DNA from: a bacterium
GTDB taxonomy: Bacteria > Eremiobacterota > Eremiobacteria > Baltobacterales > Baltobacteraceae
NCBI GenBank assembly: GCA_021781095.1
Contig: JAJXXM010000268.1
Coordinates: 1-10,121 of the forward strand
Direction: 5' to 3'
Length of the DNA: 10,121 nucleotides
Under the pieces are notes generated by a model. It was given only the letters and a program-made list of their open reading frames with translations. It searched no databases and had not been told where the DNA came from. Position numbers and translations under genes: made by a program. Below are positions 1 through 5,151 of the stretch, piece by piece. Numbering within the stretch: the first letter of the stretch is position 1; every line of letters starts with the position of its first letter.

Positions 1-3
1 GCG

Positions 4-828
4 ATGTCCGCGCACGGCGGAAGCGATCAGGCGCGCCCCTACGAACCGGCGCACGGACGCGCGGTACGCCGGATAACCGCCGGCGCCGTTCGGCGCCGGA
101 AGGGCACGCCGTTTCCGATCGTCACGGCGTACGACGCGCCGTTCGCCGGCTTCGCCGAAGCGGCGGGCATCGACATCATCCTCGTCGGCGATAGCCTCGC
201 CAACGTGGTGCTCGGCTACGACGAAACGACGCCGATCACCGTCGAAGTGATGATCCATCACGCACAAGCCGTGGTGCGCGGTACCTCGCGCGCGCACATC
301 GTCGTCGATATGCCGTTCGGTTCGTATCACGTCAGCGACGAAGATGCGGTGCGCAACGCCATTCGCTTGGTCAAAGAAGGCGGCGCGTGCAGCGTCAAAC
401 TCGAAGGCGGAGGCATGGAAGCCGATCGCATCGCCGCGATCGCCGCGACCGGAATCCCCGTCATGGGGCATATCGGCGTGATGCCGCAGACCGCCGGGCT
501 CGGCCCCGGTTACAAAAAACGCGCGAACCGCGAACGCCTGTTGGAGCAAGCAAAGAAGGTCGAAGCCGCGGGCGCATACGCAATCGTGCTCGAAGTCGTC
601 GACAGCGAGATCGCCGAAGAGATCACCGCCTCGATTGCGATACCGACGGTCGGCATCGGCGCCGGGCCGCACTGCGACGCGCAAGTGCTGGTGCTGCACG
701 ACGCACTGGGAATCTATTCTCAGTCGCCGCCCTTCGCGAAACGTTTTGCCGAATTAGGCTCTGCGGCAACGCAGGCGTTGGCCGAGTACGCTCGTGAAGT
801 GCGCGAGCGAGCTTTTCCCAAGCGATAA
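4..828 (+). CDS. panB: 3-methyl-2-oxobutanoate hydroxymethyltransferase (ketopantoate hydroxymethyltransferase)
   Basis: PanB transfers a hydroxymethyl group from 5,10-methylene-THF to 2-oxoisovalerate, giving ketopantoate, the first committed step of pantothenate and CoA synthesis in the cytosol. The 274-residue product shows the TIM-barrel hallmarks: ITAYD-like VTAYD at 40-44, VGDSL at 61-65 with metal-binding Asp63, DMPF at 102-105, KLEGG at 132-136, GHIG at 155-158, LE at 196-197 and GIGAG at 217-221. Length is typical for the family (about 260-280). The first ATG lies three bases from the window edge, so its ribosome binding site is not visible and the true start could be upstream. The first 30 or so residues are unconserved and Arg-rich. 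The usual GG(Y/F)(K/R)VQG segment reads GPGYKKRAN here, and LE-x-VP reads LEVVD, so this is a somewhat divergent PanB. panC would be a normal neighbour, but it is not in view. It converges on the HD-GYP gene with a 12-base gap. Confidence 0.95.
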   Translation: MSAHGGSDQARPYEPAHGRAVRRITAGAVRRRKGTPFPIVTAYDAPFAGFAEAAGIDIILVGDSLANVVLGYDETTPITVEVMIHHAQAVVRGTSRAHIVVDMPFGSYHVSDEDAVRNAIRLVKEGGACSVKLEGGGMEADRIAAIAATGIPVMGHIGVMPQTAGLGPGYKKRANRERLLEQAKKVEAAGAYAIVLEVVDSEIAEEITASIAIPTVGIGAGPHCDAQVLVLHDALGIYSQSPPFAKRFAELGSAATQALAEYAREVRERAFPKR

Positions 829-839
829 CTCGCTCGCGC
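801..839. terminator. GC-rich hairpin at the panB / HD-GYP convergent junction
   Basis: GCGCGAGCGAG at 801-811 and its exact reverse complement at 829-839 form an 11-bp perfect inverted repeat around a 17-base loop. The loop contains the panB stop codon TAA (826-828). The HD-GYP stop begins two bases beyond the right arm. The position between two convergent genes and the symmetry fit a bidirectional transcription end. Neither side has a run of T, so it is not a textbook intrinsic terminator. Confidence 0.5.
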
Positions 840-840
840 T

Positions 841-1446
841 CTACGAACTCCGGCTCGCCCGCGCTCTCCACGGGCTGCCGTCGATCGCCCGCACGAACGT
901 ATCGAAGAGCTCGGGGTCGCTGACGCGCCCGCGCTCCTCGGCCATGAGATCTAAGGCCTCACCGTGCGTCAGCGGTGGGCGATACGCACGCGTCTCGGTG
1001 AGCGCGTCGTAGCAATCGGCGATGAGGATGATGCGCGACCAGAGGGGAATCGCCTCGCCGACGAGCGCGTCGGGGTAGCCCCGGCCGTCGAATCGTTCGT
1101 GATGGTGGCGGACCGCTTTCACGATGTTCTCCGACGCGTGCATCCCTTTCCAATGCGGCGACGACTGCGCCGCAATGATCCGCGCACCGAGCTCGCTGTG
1201 GTTTTTCATGATCTCCCATTCGTGCACCGTCAAGGGAGCCGGCTTGAGCAAGATGCGATCGGGGATGCCGATCTTGCCGACGTCGTGAATGTGCGCCGCC
1301 TCACGCAACGCATCGATTTCGTCGCTATCGAGTGCGATCGCGCGCCCCAACTCCTCGGCAAGACGGGCCACCTGGAGGCCGTGGACGGCGGTATGCTCGT
1401 CCCTCGCCTCGACGGCGGCGTGGATCGCTCGATCGACCTGCGTCAC
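841..1446 (-). CDS. Stand-alone HD-GYP domain phosphohydrolase
   Basis: This is a 201-residue protein that is essentially one HD-GYP domain. HD-GYP proteins are metal-dependent phosphodiesterases that often hydrolyse cyclic di-GMP, and some act on other cyclic dinucleotides. Visible ligands and motifs are His22, the HD pair H54-D55 followed by VGKIGIPD, NHSELGARI at 82-90, the HHHERFDGRGYPD block at 114-126 containing the GYP signature, and ADCYDALT at 143-150. There is no REC, GAF, PAS or membrane segment, so the sensory input must come from elsewhere or from regulated expression. The start is GTG at 1446, supported by AAGGAG five bases upstream. The last 15 residues are Arg/Ser-rich and unconserved. 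It is transcribed away from the zinc-ribbon/desaturase pair across a 350-base spacer. The family call is firm. The substrate is inferred and cannot be read from the sequence. Confidence 0.9.
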   Translation of the reverse strand: MTQVDRAIHAAVEARDEHTAVHGLQVARLAEELGRAIALDSDEIDALREAAHIHDVGKIGIPDRILLKPAPLTVHEWEIMKNHSELGARIIAAQSSPHWKGMHASENIVKAVRHHHERFDGRGYPDALVGEAIPLWSRIILIADCYDALTETRAYRPPLTHGEALDLMAEERGRVSDPELFDTFVRAIDGSPWRARASRSS

Positions 1447-1451
1447 GATAT

Positions 1452-1457
1452 CTCCTT
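1452..1457 (-). promoter_or_regulatory. Ribosome binding site deciding the GTG start of the HD-GYP gene
   Basis: On the minus strand AAGGAG is followed by a five-base spacer (ATATC) and then GTG at 1446. It is a near-perfect Shine-Dalgarno sequence and settles the start, because no ATG is suitably placed. Confidence 0.75.
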
Positions 1458-1511
1458 AACAACGAACACGAAACCGAAGGGACATCCGTATTCCCCCCCT
1501 CGCTTACGCTC

Positions 1512-1529
1512 GCATCGCCGCGGCGATGC
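1512..1529. promoter_or_regulatory. Perfect 18-nt palindrome, candidate operator
   Basis: GCATCGCCGCGGCGATGC is exactly its own reverse complement. It is centred about 75 bases upstream of the HD-GYP start codon and about 280 bases upstream of the zinc-ribbon start. Having no loop, it looks more like a site for a dimeric DNA-binding protein than an RNA hairpin. No regulator gene lies in view, so the binding protein is unknown. Confidence 0.4.
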
Positions 1530-1569
1530 CGCCCTCGTGCGTTGCCGACGCTTCCGCCGAATCCCTCTC

Positions 1570-1584
1570 CCGGGGCGCCCCCGG
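1570..1584. repeat. Short GC hairpin CCGGGG-CGC-CCCCGG
   Basis: A perfect 6-bp inverted repeat with a three-base loop lies inside the divergent spacer. It could stabilise an RNA or be incidental in DNA this GC-rich. No T-run follows on the + strand. Confidence 0.3.
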
Positions 1585-1625
1585 CGACGATCCCAAAGCA
1601 CGAAAATCGATGCGAGAAAAAGCGG

Positions 1626-1742
1626 GCATTGGCGAGACTCCGTGGAAGCAACCGCCTACGGTCACCTGCCGGGTCGAAGAGTACATCTTCGGCACCGTGC
1701 TGGGGCTCTTTGGCCTCGGGAGCAGCTGCTACTCGCTCTTGC
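1626..1742 (+). ncRNA. Candidate structured RNA or 5' leader upstream of the zinc-ribbon gene
   Basis: Four nested pairings read by eye give one elongated fold. GCA 1626-1628 pairs with TGC 1740-1742, and GCGAG 1632-1636 pairs with CTCGC 1732-1736. CTCCG 1638-1642 pairs with CGGGAG 1717-1722, leaving one bulged G. ACGGT 1658-1662 pairs with ACCGT 1694-1698. The apical hairpin is CGAAGA 1675-1680 with TCTTCG 1686-1691 around a GTACA loop. A long rod with internal loops recalls 6S-like or leader RNAs, but I could not match it to any known family. Such pairings can arise by chance in GC-rich sequence, so this is a candidate only. It may be part of the mRNA leader of the zinc-ribbon/desaturase operon or a separate small RNA. 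Confidence 0.25.
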
Positions 1743-1758
1743 GGATCTACCCACCCCC

Positions 1759-1782
1759 ATGCGAGGCAAACGCGCCTCGCAT
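1759..1782 (+). promoter_or_regulatory. 9-bp hairpin immediately upstream of the zinc-ribbon RBS
   Basis: ATGCGAGGC (1759-1767) and its exact reverse complement GCCTCGCAT (1774-1782) enclose the six-base loop AAACGC. Only two bases separate the stem from AAGGAG at 1785-1790. A stem this close to a Shine-Dalgarno can tune ribosome access or mRNA stability. The RBS itself is not sequestered in this hairpin. Confidence 0.5.
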
Positions 1783-1784
1783 CC

Positions 1785-1790
1785 AAGGAG
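1785..1790 (+). promoter_or_regulatory. Ribosome binding site choosing the ATG at 1800
   Basis: AAGGAG ends directly against an ATG at 1791, which is too close for initiation, and lies nine bases before a second in-frame ATG at 1800. The spacing favours 1800 as the start of the zinc-ribbon protein. Confidence 0.7.
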
Positions 1791-1799
1791 ATGTCTCGA

Positions 1800-2105
1800 A
1801 TGTACACCGATGAAATGCTCACCTGCGTCGATTGCGGACGCACGTTTACCTTTACCGCAAACGAACAGCAGTTCTACGCGAGCAAGGGCTTCACGAATAA
1901 GCCGAGCCGTTGTGCCGATTGTCGCGCCGCCCGTAAGGCGAGCGGCGGCCGCGGTGGAAGCGGCGGCGGCGGCGGTGCGCGCCGCGAAATGTTCAAAGCG
2001 ACCTGCAGCCAATGCGGCGGCGTCGCGGAAGTTCCGTTCCAACCGCGTGGCGATAAGCCGGTATACTGCCGCGACTGCTTCGCGTCGCGCCCCAGCTACC
2101 GCTAG
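1800..2105 (+). CDS. Small double zinc-ribbon protein (zf-trcl-like plus CxxC-x17-CxxC)
   Basis: A 101-residue cytosolic protein carries two four-cysteine zinc-binding units joined by a Gly-rich linker (about residues 49-59). The N-terminal ribbon uses C9/C12 and C38/C41, spaced by 25 residues, and resembles the 'probable zinc-ribbon' family (zf-trcl). The C-terminal ribbon uses C69/C72 and C90/C93 separated by exactly 17 residues, matching the CxxC-x17-CxxC domain family. All eight cysteines are present. The molecular role of these families is not established. Nucleic-acid binding or a redox/zinc-sensing role is plausible but unproven. The start at 1800 is chosen by the AAGGAG nine bases upstream. 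The gene ends six bases before the desaturase start, so the two are probably cotranscribed from the structured spacer upstream. Confidence 0.85.
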   Translation: MYTDEMLTCVDCGRTFTFTANEQQFYASKGFTNKPSRCADCRAARKASGGRGGSGGGGGARREMFKATCSQCGGVAEVPFQPRGDKPVYCRDCFASRPSYR

Positions 2106-2111
2106 GCCAAT

Positions 2112-2951
2112 GTGACCGACCTCGCTCGGCGCCGTATGAATCGCTTCGGACTCGCAGCGATTCATATCGGCGCGCTCGCGGTGTTCATCCCGGGTGCGTT
2201 CCAATGGAGCGCACTCGCGGTCGCCGCAGCGATCGCCTACGCTACCGGCGCACTCGGCGTCACCCTCTTCTACCACCGCACGCTCACGCATCGCGGATTG
2301 CGCCTACGCAAGCCGCTCGAATACGTCCTGGCGATCTTCGGTGCCCTCGCGCTGCAGGGCGACCCCATCCGCTGGGTCGCGACGCATCGCAAACATCATG
2401 CCAACGCCGATACCGCGAACGACCCGCACGGGATGGATCGTGGTTTCCGGTGGGCGCATATCCGCTGGATCTACAAGCACAACGATGCGATTCCCAGCGA
2501 GGCGGAGATTCGGCGCTTTGCGCCCGACCTCTGCGACAGCCGCTTCTACCGCTTCCTCGAACGCACGCACGTGTACATGCAGGTCTTGCTCGCACTCGTG
2601 CTCTTCGCGCTCGGCGGATGGACGTGGGTCGTCTGGGGAATCTTCGTACGGCTCGTGCTCGGCTACCACACCACGTGGCTGGTCAACAGCGCCGCACACT
2701 CCTTAGGCTATCGCACCTATCGCACGAAGGATCTCTCCACCAATTGCTGGTGGGTCGCACTCCTCTCGTGGGGTGAAGGCTGGCATAACAACCACCACGC
2801 CTTCCCCTTCTCCGCGCGCCACGGTCTGCGTTGGTTCGAATTCGACCCGACCTGGCTCAACGTACGCTTTCTCGCCTTCCTCCGGCTCGCCGACCACATC
2901 AAGATTCCGGCGGCGAGTTCGATCGCGCGCAACCTCCAGCCGGAGCGTTAG
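2112..2951 (+). CDS. Membrane acyl-CoA (delta-9 type) fatty-acid desaturase
   Basis: This is a diiron integral-membrane desaturase that puts a double bond into fatty acyl chains using O2 and electrons from a redox partner, raising membrane fluidity. The 279-residue protein has all three histidine boxes: HRTLTH at 55-60, HRKHH at 92-96 and HNNHH at 225-229. It also has the conserved VNSAAHSLG at 191-199, which supplies further metal ligands in this family. Hydrophobic segments lie near residues 12-30, 32-54, 68-84 and 155-190. There is no cytochrome b5 or other fused redox domain, so electrons must come from a separate ferredoxin or flavodoxin-type system. The start is either GTG 2112, six bases after the zinc-ribbon stop, or ATG 2136. 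Neither has a clear Shine-Dalgarno, and translational coupling to the upstream gene would favour the GTG. The exact substrate (CoA, ACP or lipid-bound acyl) is not determined. Confidence 0.92.
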   Translation: MTDLARRRMNRFGLAAIHIGALAVFIPGAFQWSALAVAAAIAYATGALGVTLFYHRTLTHRGLRLRKPLEYVLAIFGALALQGDPIRWVATHRKHHANADTANDPHGMDRGFRWAHIRWIYKHNDAIPSEAEIRRFAPDLCDSRFYRFLERTHVYMQVLLALVLFALGGWTWVVWGIFVRLVLGYHTTWLVNSAAHSLGYRTYRTKDLSTNCWWVALLSWGEGWHNNHHAFPFSARHGLRWFEFDPTWLNVRFLAFLRLADHIKIPAASSIARNLQPER

Positions 2952-2958
2952 TTCTGCC

Positions 2959-2991
2959 GCACTCGCCGCTCCCTTAGGAGCGCGTGAGTGC
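2959..2991. terminator. Two-tier hairpin at the desaturase / purF convergent junction
   Basis: GCACTC 2959-2964 pairs with GAGTGC 2986-2991, and CGCTCC 2967-2972 pairs with GGAGCG 2977-2982, with a 2x3 internal loop and a CTTA tetraloop. That gives twelve base pairs in 33 bases, starting eight bases after the desaturase stop. The purF stop codon (TAA on the minus strand, 2974-2976) falls in the loop. The symmetry suits a bidirectional transcription end, but no T-run follows on either strand. Confidence 0.55.
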
Positions 2992-4353
2992 GTGCGGGCC
3001 GCGTTCGTGCACGGCAGGCTCCGTCGGATAGACACCGGTCAGACACCCCAAACACATCTCTTCGCGTTTGCGTCCGGTCGAAGCGATCAGCCCGTCGAGC
3101 GAGAGATACCCCAGCGAATCGGCACCGGTCTTTGCGCGAATTTCATCGACGCTATAATTGGCGGCGATGAGTTCGTCGTAGGTCGCCATATCGACGCCGA
3201 GATAGCACGGGTGGAGAATCGGCGGCGAGGTAATGCGCAAGTGCACCTCGCGCGCACCCGCCTCGCGTAACAGGGCGACGATACGCGGCGTCGTGGTACC
3301 CCGAACGATCGAATCGTCGACCACCACGACGCGTTGGCCGCGCAGGTTTTCGACGACCGGATTGAACTTTAAATGCACGCCGCGCGAACGCATCGATTGG
3401 TCGGGGCTAATAAAAGTTCGCCCGATATATCGATTCTTAATCAGACCTTCGATATACGGTAGCCCGCTCTCGGTGGCATATCCGATGCCGCCGGGAACGG
3501 CGGAATCGGGGACGGCCATGACGCAATCGGCATCGACGGGATGTTCGCGCGCGAGTGAGCGCCCCATTTCGTGACGCGCCATATAGATCGAACGATTGTC
3601 GAGTTTCGAATCGGGACGCGCAAAATAGATGTATTCGAACATGCAGAGCGCGGGAAACTCATCGGGCGCGTGCACGTGGTACGAGGTGAGCCCATCGCGC
3701 GTGACGTGTACGACCTCGCCCGCTTCGATCTCGCGAAGATAGCGAGCGCCGACGGTCGCCAGCGCGCACGATTCGCTCGCGACGACGTAACCGCCGTCGT
3801 CGAAGGTGCCCAAGCAGAGCGGACGGACGCCCCACGGATCGCGAAATGCGTAGAGCTCGCTCTCCGAACAGAGAACGATCGAATAGGCGCCGCGCGCCCG
3901 CTGAATCGCCGCTTCGATGCGCTCGATCATCGTGCCCGAACCCTCGACGATCAATTTCGCGAGCACCTCGGTATCCGAGGAGGCCTGCATGATCGTTCCA
4001 ACCGGCAACGCGGCGCGCAGCTCGTCGGTGTTGGTGAGGTTCCCGTTATGCGCCAGCGCGAACTCGCCGATATCGGTCCGTTCGAGCAGCGGTTGCGCGT
4101 TCACGACGATCGAGGATCCGGTCGTCGAATAGCGCGTATGCCCGACGGCGAGATGCCCGCTCAGCTGCGCGAGAATCTCTTCGTCGAAAATCGCTCCGAG
4201 CAAGCCCATCTCTTTATGCGAGCGGAGCGTTCCGCCATCGCCGGCGGCGATCCCCGCCGATTCCTGGCCGCGATGTTGGAGCGCGTAGAGCCCGAAATAG
4301 GCGAGCCGCGCCGCGTCACGACCGGGGGCGAAGAGACCGACGATCCCGCACAC
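2974..4353 (-). CDS. purF: Amidophosphoribosyltransferase (glutamine PRPP amidotransferase), Fe-S type
   Basis: PurF catalyses the first committed step of purine synthesis: PRPP plus glutamine gives 5-phosphoribosylamine, glutamate and PPi. The 459-residue product begins MCGIVG, with Cys2 as the N-terminal nucleophile of the Ntn glutaminase domain (roughly 1-230). The domain continues with QHRGQES at 26-32, GHTRYSTTG at 71-79 and HNGNLTN at 102-108. The C-terminal phosphoribosyltransferase domain carries the PRPP motif VVVVDDSIVRGTT at 342-354. Cysteines at 237, 383, 434 and 437 (the last two in CLGC) match the 4Fe-4S ligands of the Bacillus subtilis-type enzyme. Unlike that enzyme there is no propeptide, since Cys2 follows the initiator directly. 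The start is GTG at 4353, fixed by the Cys2 requirement, with no strong Shine-Dalgarno. It lies nine bases after the stop of the BI-1 family gene, so the two are probably cotranscribed. The unstable product is handed to PurD, encoded about 2.5 kb to the right on the same strand. Confidence 0.97.
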   Translation of the reverse strand: MCGIVGLFAPGRDAARLAYFGLYALQHRGQESAGIAAGDGGTLRSHKEMGLLGAIFDEEILAQLSGHLAVGHTRYSTTGSSIVVNAQPLLERTDIGEFALAHNGNLTNTDELRAALPVGTIMQASSDTEVLAKLIVEGSGTMIERIEAAIQRARGAYSIVLCSESELYAFRDPWGVRPLCLGTFDDGGYVVASESCALATVGARYLREIEAGEVVHVTRDGLTSYHVHAPDEFPALCMFEYIYFARPDSKLDNRSIYMARHEMGRSLAREHPVDADCVMAVPDSAVPGGIGYATESGLPYIEGLIKNRYIGRTFISPDQSMRSRGVHLKFNPVVENLRGQRVVVVDDSIVRGTTTPRIVALLREAGAREVHLRITSPPILHPCYLGVDMATYDELIAANYSVDEIRAKTGADSLGYLSLDGLIASTGRKREEMCLGCLTGVYPTEPAVHERGPHALTRS

Positions 4354-4362
4354 GTTCGTTCG

Positions 4363-5025
4363 CTAATCGTTCGAGCGACGGCCGCCGAAGATTTGCAGCA
4401 GCGCGAGGAAGATGTTGATCGCGTCGAGATAGATGCTCACCGCCATCGTGACCGGCCCCAAGCCGTCGCCGCCGGCGCGAATACGCGCGAAATCGGCGAG
4501 CGTCAGGCCGGCGAAAATAACGAGCACCACCCACGATATTGCGGTCGGCGAGACGAAGTGAATGAAGATCGAAACGATGGAGACGAGGATGACCGCGAGC
4601 AGCGCCATCATCAACACGCCGTAGAGTCGGCGAAAATCGAAGGTCGTCGCATAGACGATTGAAGCGAGCCCGAGCATCCCGAGGCCGGTGGTCAGCGCGG
4701 CGTTGACGACCACACTCGGCCCATCGATGTGCGCGTAATAGGCGATCGTCGGCGCGATGCCGATGCCCTCGAGAAACGTAAATGTGTAGAAGAGCAGGAG
4801 CGCGACGGGCTCGTTCGCCTGCATGCGCCCGATCGCAAAGAGCAACACGAATCCGCCGATCAACGCCCCGAAGGTCAGGAAGCTCGGCGCCATATCGCGG
4901 AACAGATAGGAAGCGAGGGCGGTGATGCAGAGGCCGAGGCCGGTAATCCCGAGCACCTGGCTCAGCAGCGTGGAGGTCGATGCCGTGGCGCCATAGGGGC
5001 GCGAAGGTTGAAACTGGTAGCTCAT
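4363..5025 (-). CDS. BI-1 (Bax inhibitor-1 / YccA / TMBIM) family membrane protein
   Basis: A 220-residue, almost wholly hydrophobic protein with seven predicted membrane spans (about 20-41, 48-66, 74-96, 105-125, 135-156, 162-180 and 192-213). It has a short polar N-terminus rich in Gln, Ser and Pro. The FTFLEGIGIAPT segment at 82-93 and the closing SIYLDAINIFLALLQIFGG at 197-215 are typical of the family. Asp178 (in LTLADFARIR) and Asp201 (in YLDAIN) occupy positions like the paired aspartates that form a pH-sensitive latch in the B. subtilis homologue YetJ, a calcium leak channel. In bacteria the role is poorly known: ion leak, or interaction with the FtsH protease as for E. coli YccA. The start is ATG 5025 with a weak purine-rich AGAGAG just upstream. 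It is the first gene of a unit with purF (9-base gap) and is divergent from ClC. Confidence 0.9.
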   Translation of the reverse strand: MSYQFQPSRPYGATASTSTLLSQVLGITGLGLCITALASYLFRDMAPSFLTFGALIGGFVLLFAIGRMQANEPVALLLFYTFTFLEGIGIAPTIAYYAHIDGPSVVVNAALTTGLGMLGLASIVYATTFDFRRLYGVLMMALLAVILVSIVSIFIHFVSPTAISWVVLVIFAGLTLADFARIRAGGDGLGPVTMAVSIYLDAINIFLALLQIFGGRRSND

Positions 5026-5038
5026 CGCTCTCTATAAT
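5008..5038 (+). promoter_or_regulatory. Candidate sigma-70-type promoter for the ClC gene
   Basis: A perfect TATAAT (5033-5038) is preceded by TTGAAA (5008-5013) with a 19-base spacer, slightly longer than the ideal 17. AT-rich boxes are rare in this GC-rich window, which makes the match more notable. Transcription would begin near 5045 and give a leader of about 107 bases before the ClC ATG. The -35 lies inside the first codons of the divergent BI-1 gene. The same A/T core read leftward could contribute to BI-1 expression, but no -35 was found there. Confidence 0.4.
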
Positions 5039-5047
5039 CGCTCATCG
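5020..5047. repeat. 8-bp direct repeat flanking the TATAAT box
   Basis: GCTCATCG occurs at 5020-5027 and again at 5040-5047, exactly 20 bases apart (about two helical turns), with the -10-like TATAAT between the copies. The left copy includes the BI-1 start codon. This could be a paired site for a regulator of the divergent BI-1/ClC genes, or a chance duplication. Confidence 0.3.
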
Positions 5048-5151
5048 AGCCGCTTAGGTTCCCTTCGCGGCGATTCCGCCCTGCCGTAGGTGCCGGTCGC
5101 CGCTCCGTCGCAGCGCGCGTCGTCGGCAGTAAATCAACCCCACCCGAAGAA

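Larger units (their letters stand above)
1447..1799. other. Divergent 353-base intergenic region with no convincing gene
   Basis: This stretch separates the HD-GYP gene (leftward) from the zinc-ribbon gene (rightward) and should hold both promoters. Open frames across it are short or Arg/Pro/Ala-rich with no recognisable family, and all look like chance frames of GC-rich DNA. It contains a perfect 18-nt palindrome (1512-1529), a CCGGGG/CCCCGG hairpin (1570-1584), a segment that can fold into nested helices (1626-1742) and a 9-bp hairpin beside the zinc-ribbon ribosome binding site (1759-1782), each listed separately. No good -35/-10 pair of the main sigma type was found by eye in either direction. 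Confidence 0.7.

Noticed and set aside
1620..1745. Known RNA classes (SRP RNA, cobalamin riboswitch, RNase P, tRNA) in the divergent spacer
   Set aside because: Fragments such as GGAAGCA and ACCTGCC recall SRP and cobalamin elements, but the accompanying conserved blocks are absent. Only a generic structured-RNA candidate is reported.
1526..1813. 95-codon open frame across the divergent spacer
   Set aside because: It has no Shine-Dalgarno, no recognisable domain and mixed composition. It runs out of frame into the zinc-ribbon gene and ends within it.
2110..2115. ATG-TGA start-stop just before the desaturase
   Set aside because: The ATG at 2110 is immediately followed by TGA. It has no ribosome binding site and arises from overlap with the GTG start at 2112.
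3571..4662. Long open frame on the + strand opposite purF (363 codons)
   Set aside because: It is Arg/Asp/Glu-rich low-complexity translation, entirely antisense to purF and BI-1, whose motifs are complete. It is a typical GC-rich shadow frame.
5044..5151. Fluoride-type riboswitch in front of the ClC gene
   Set aside because: GGCG-ATTC-CGCC at 5069-5080 superficially recalls the start of that motif. The expected GATG element and downstream pairing partner are missing, and the ClC does not show features I would use to call a fluoride-specific member.
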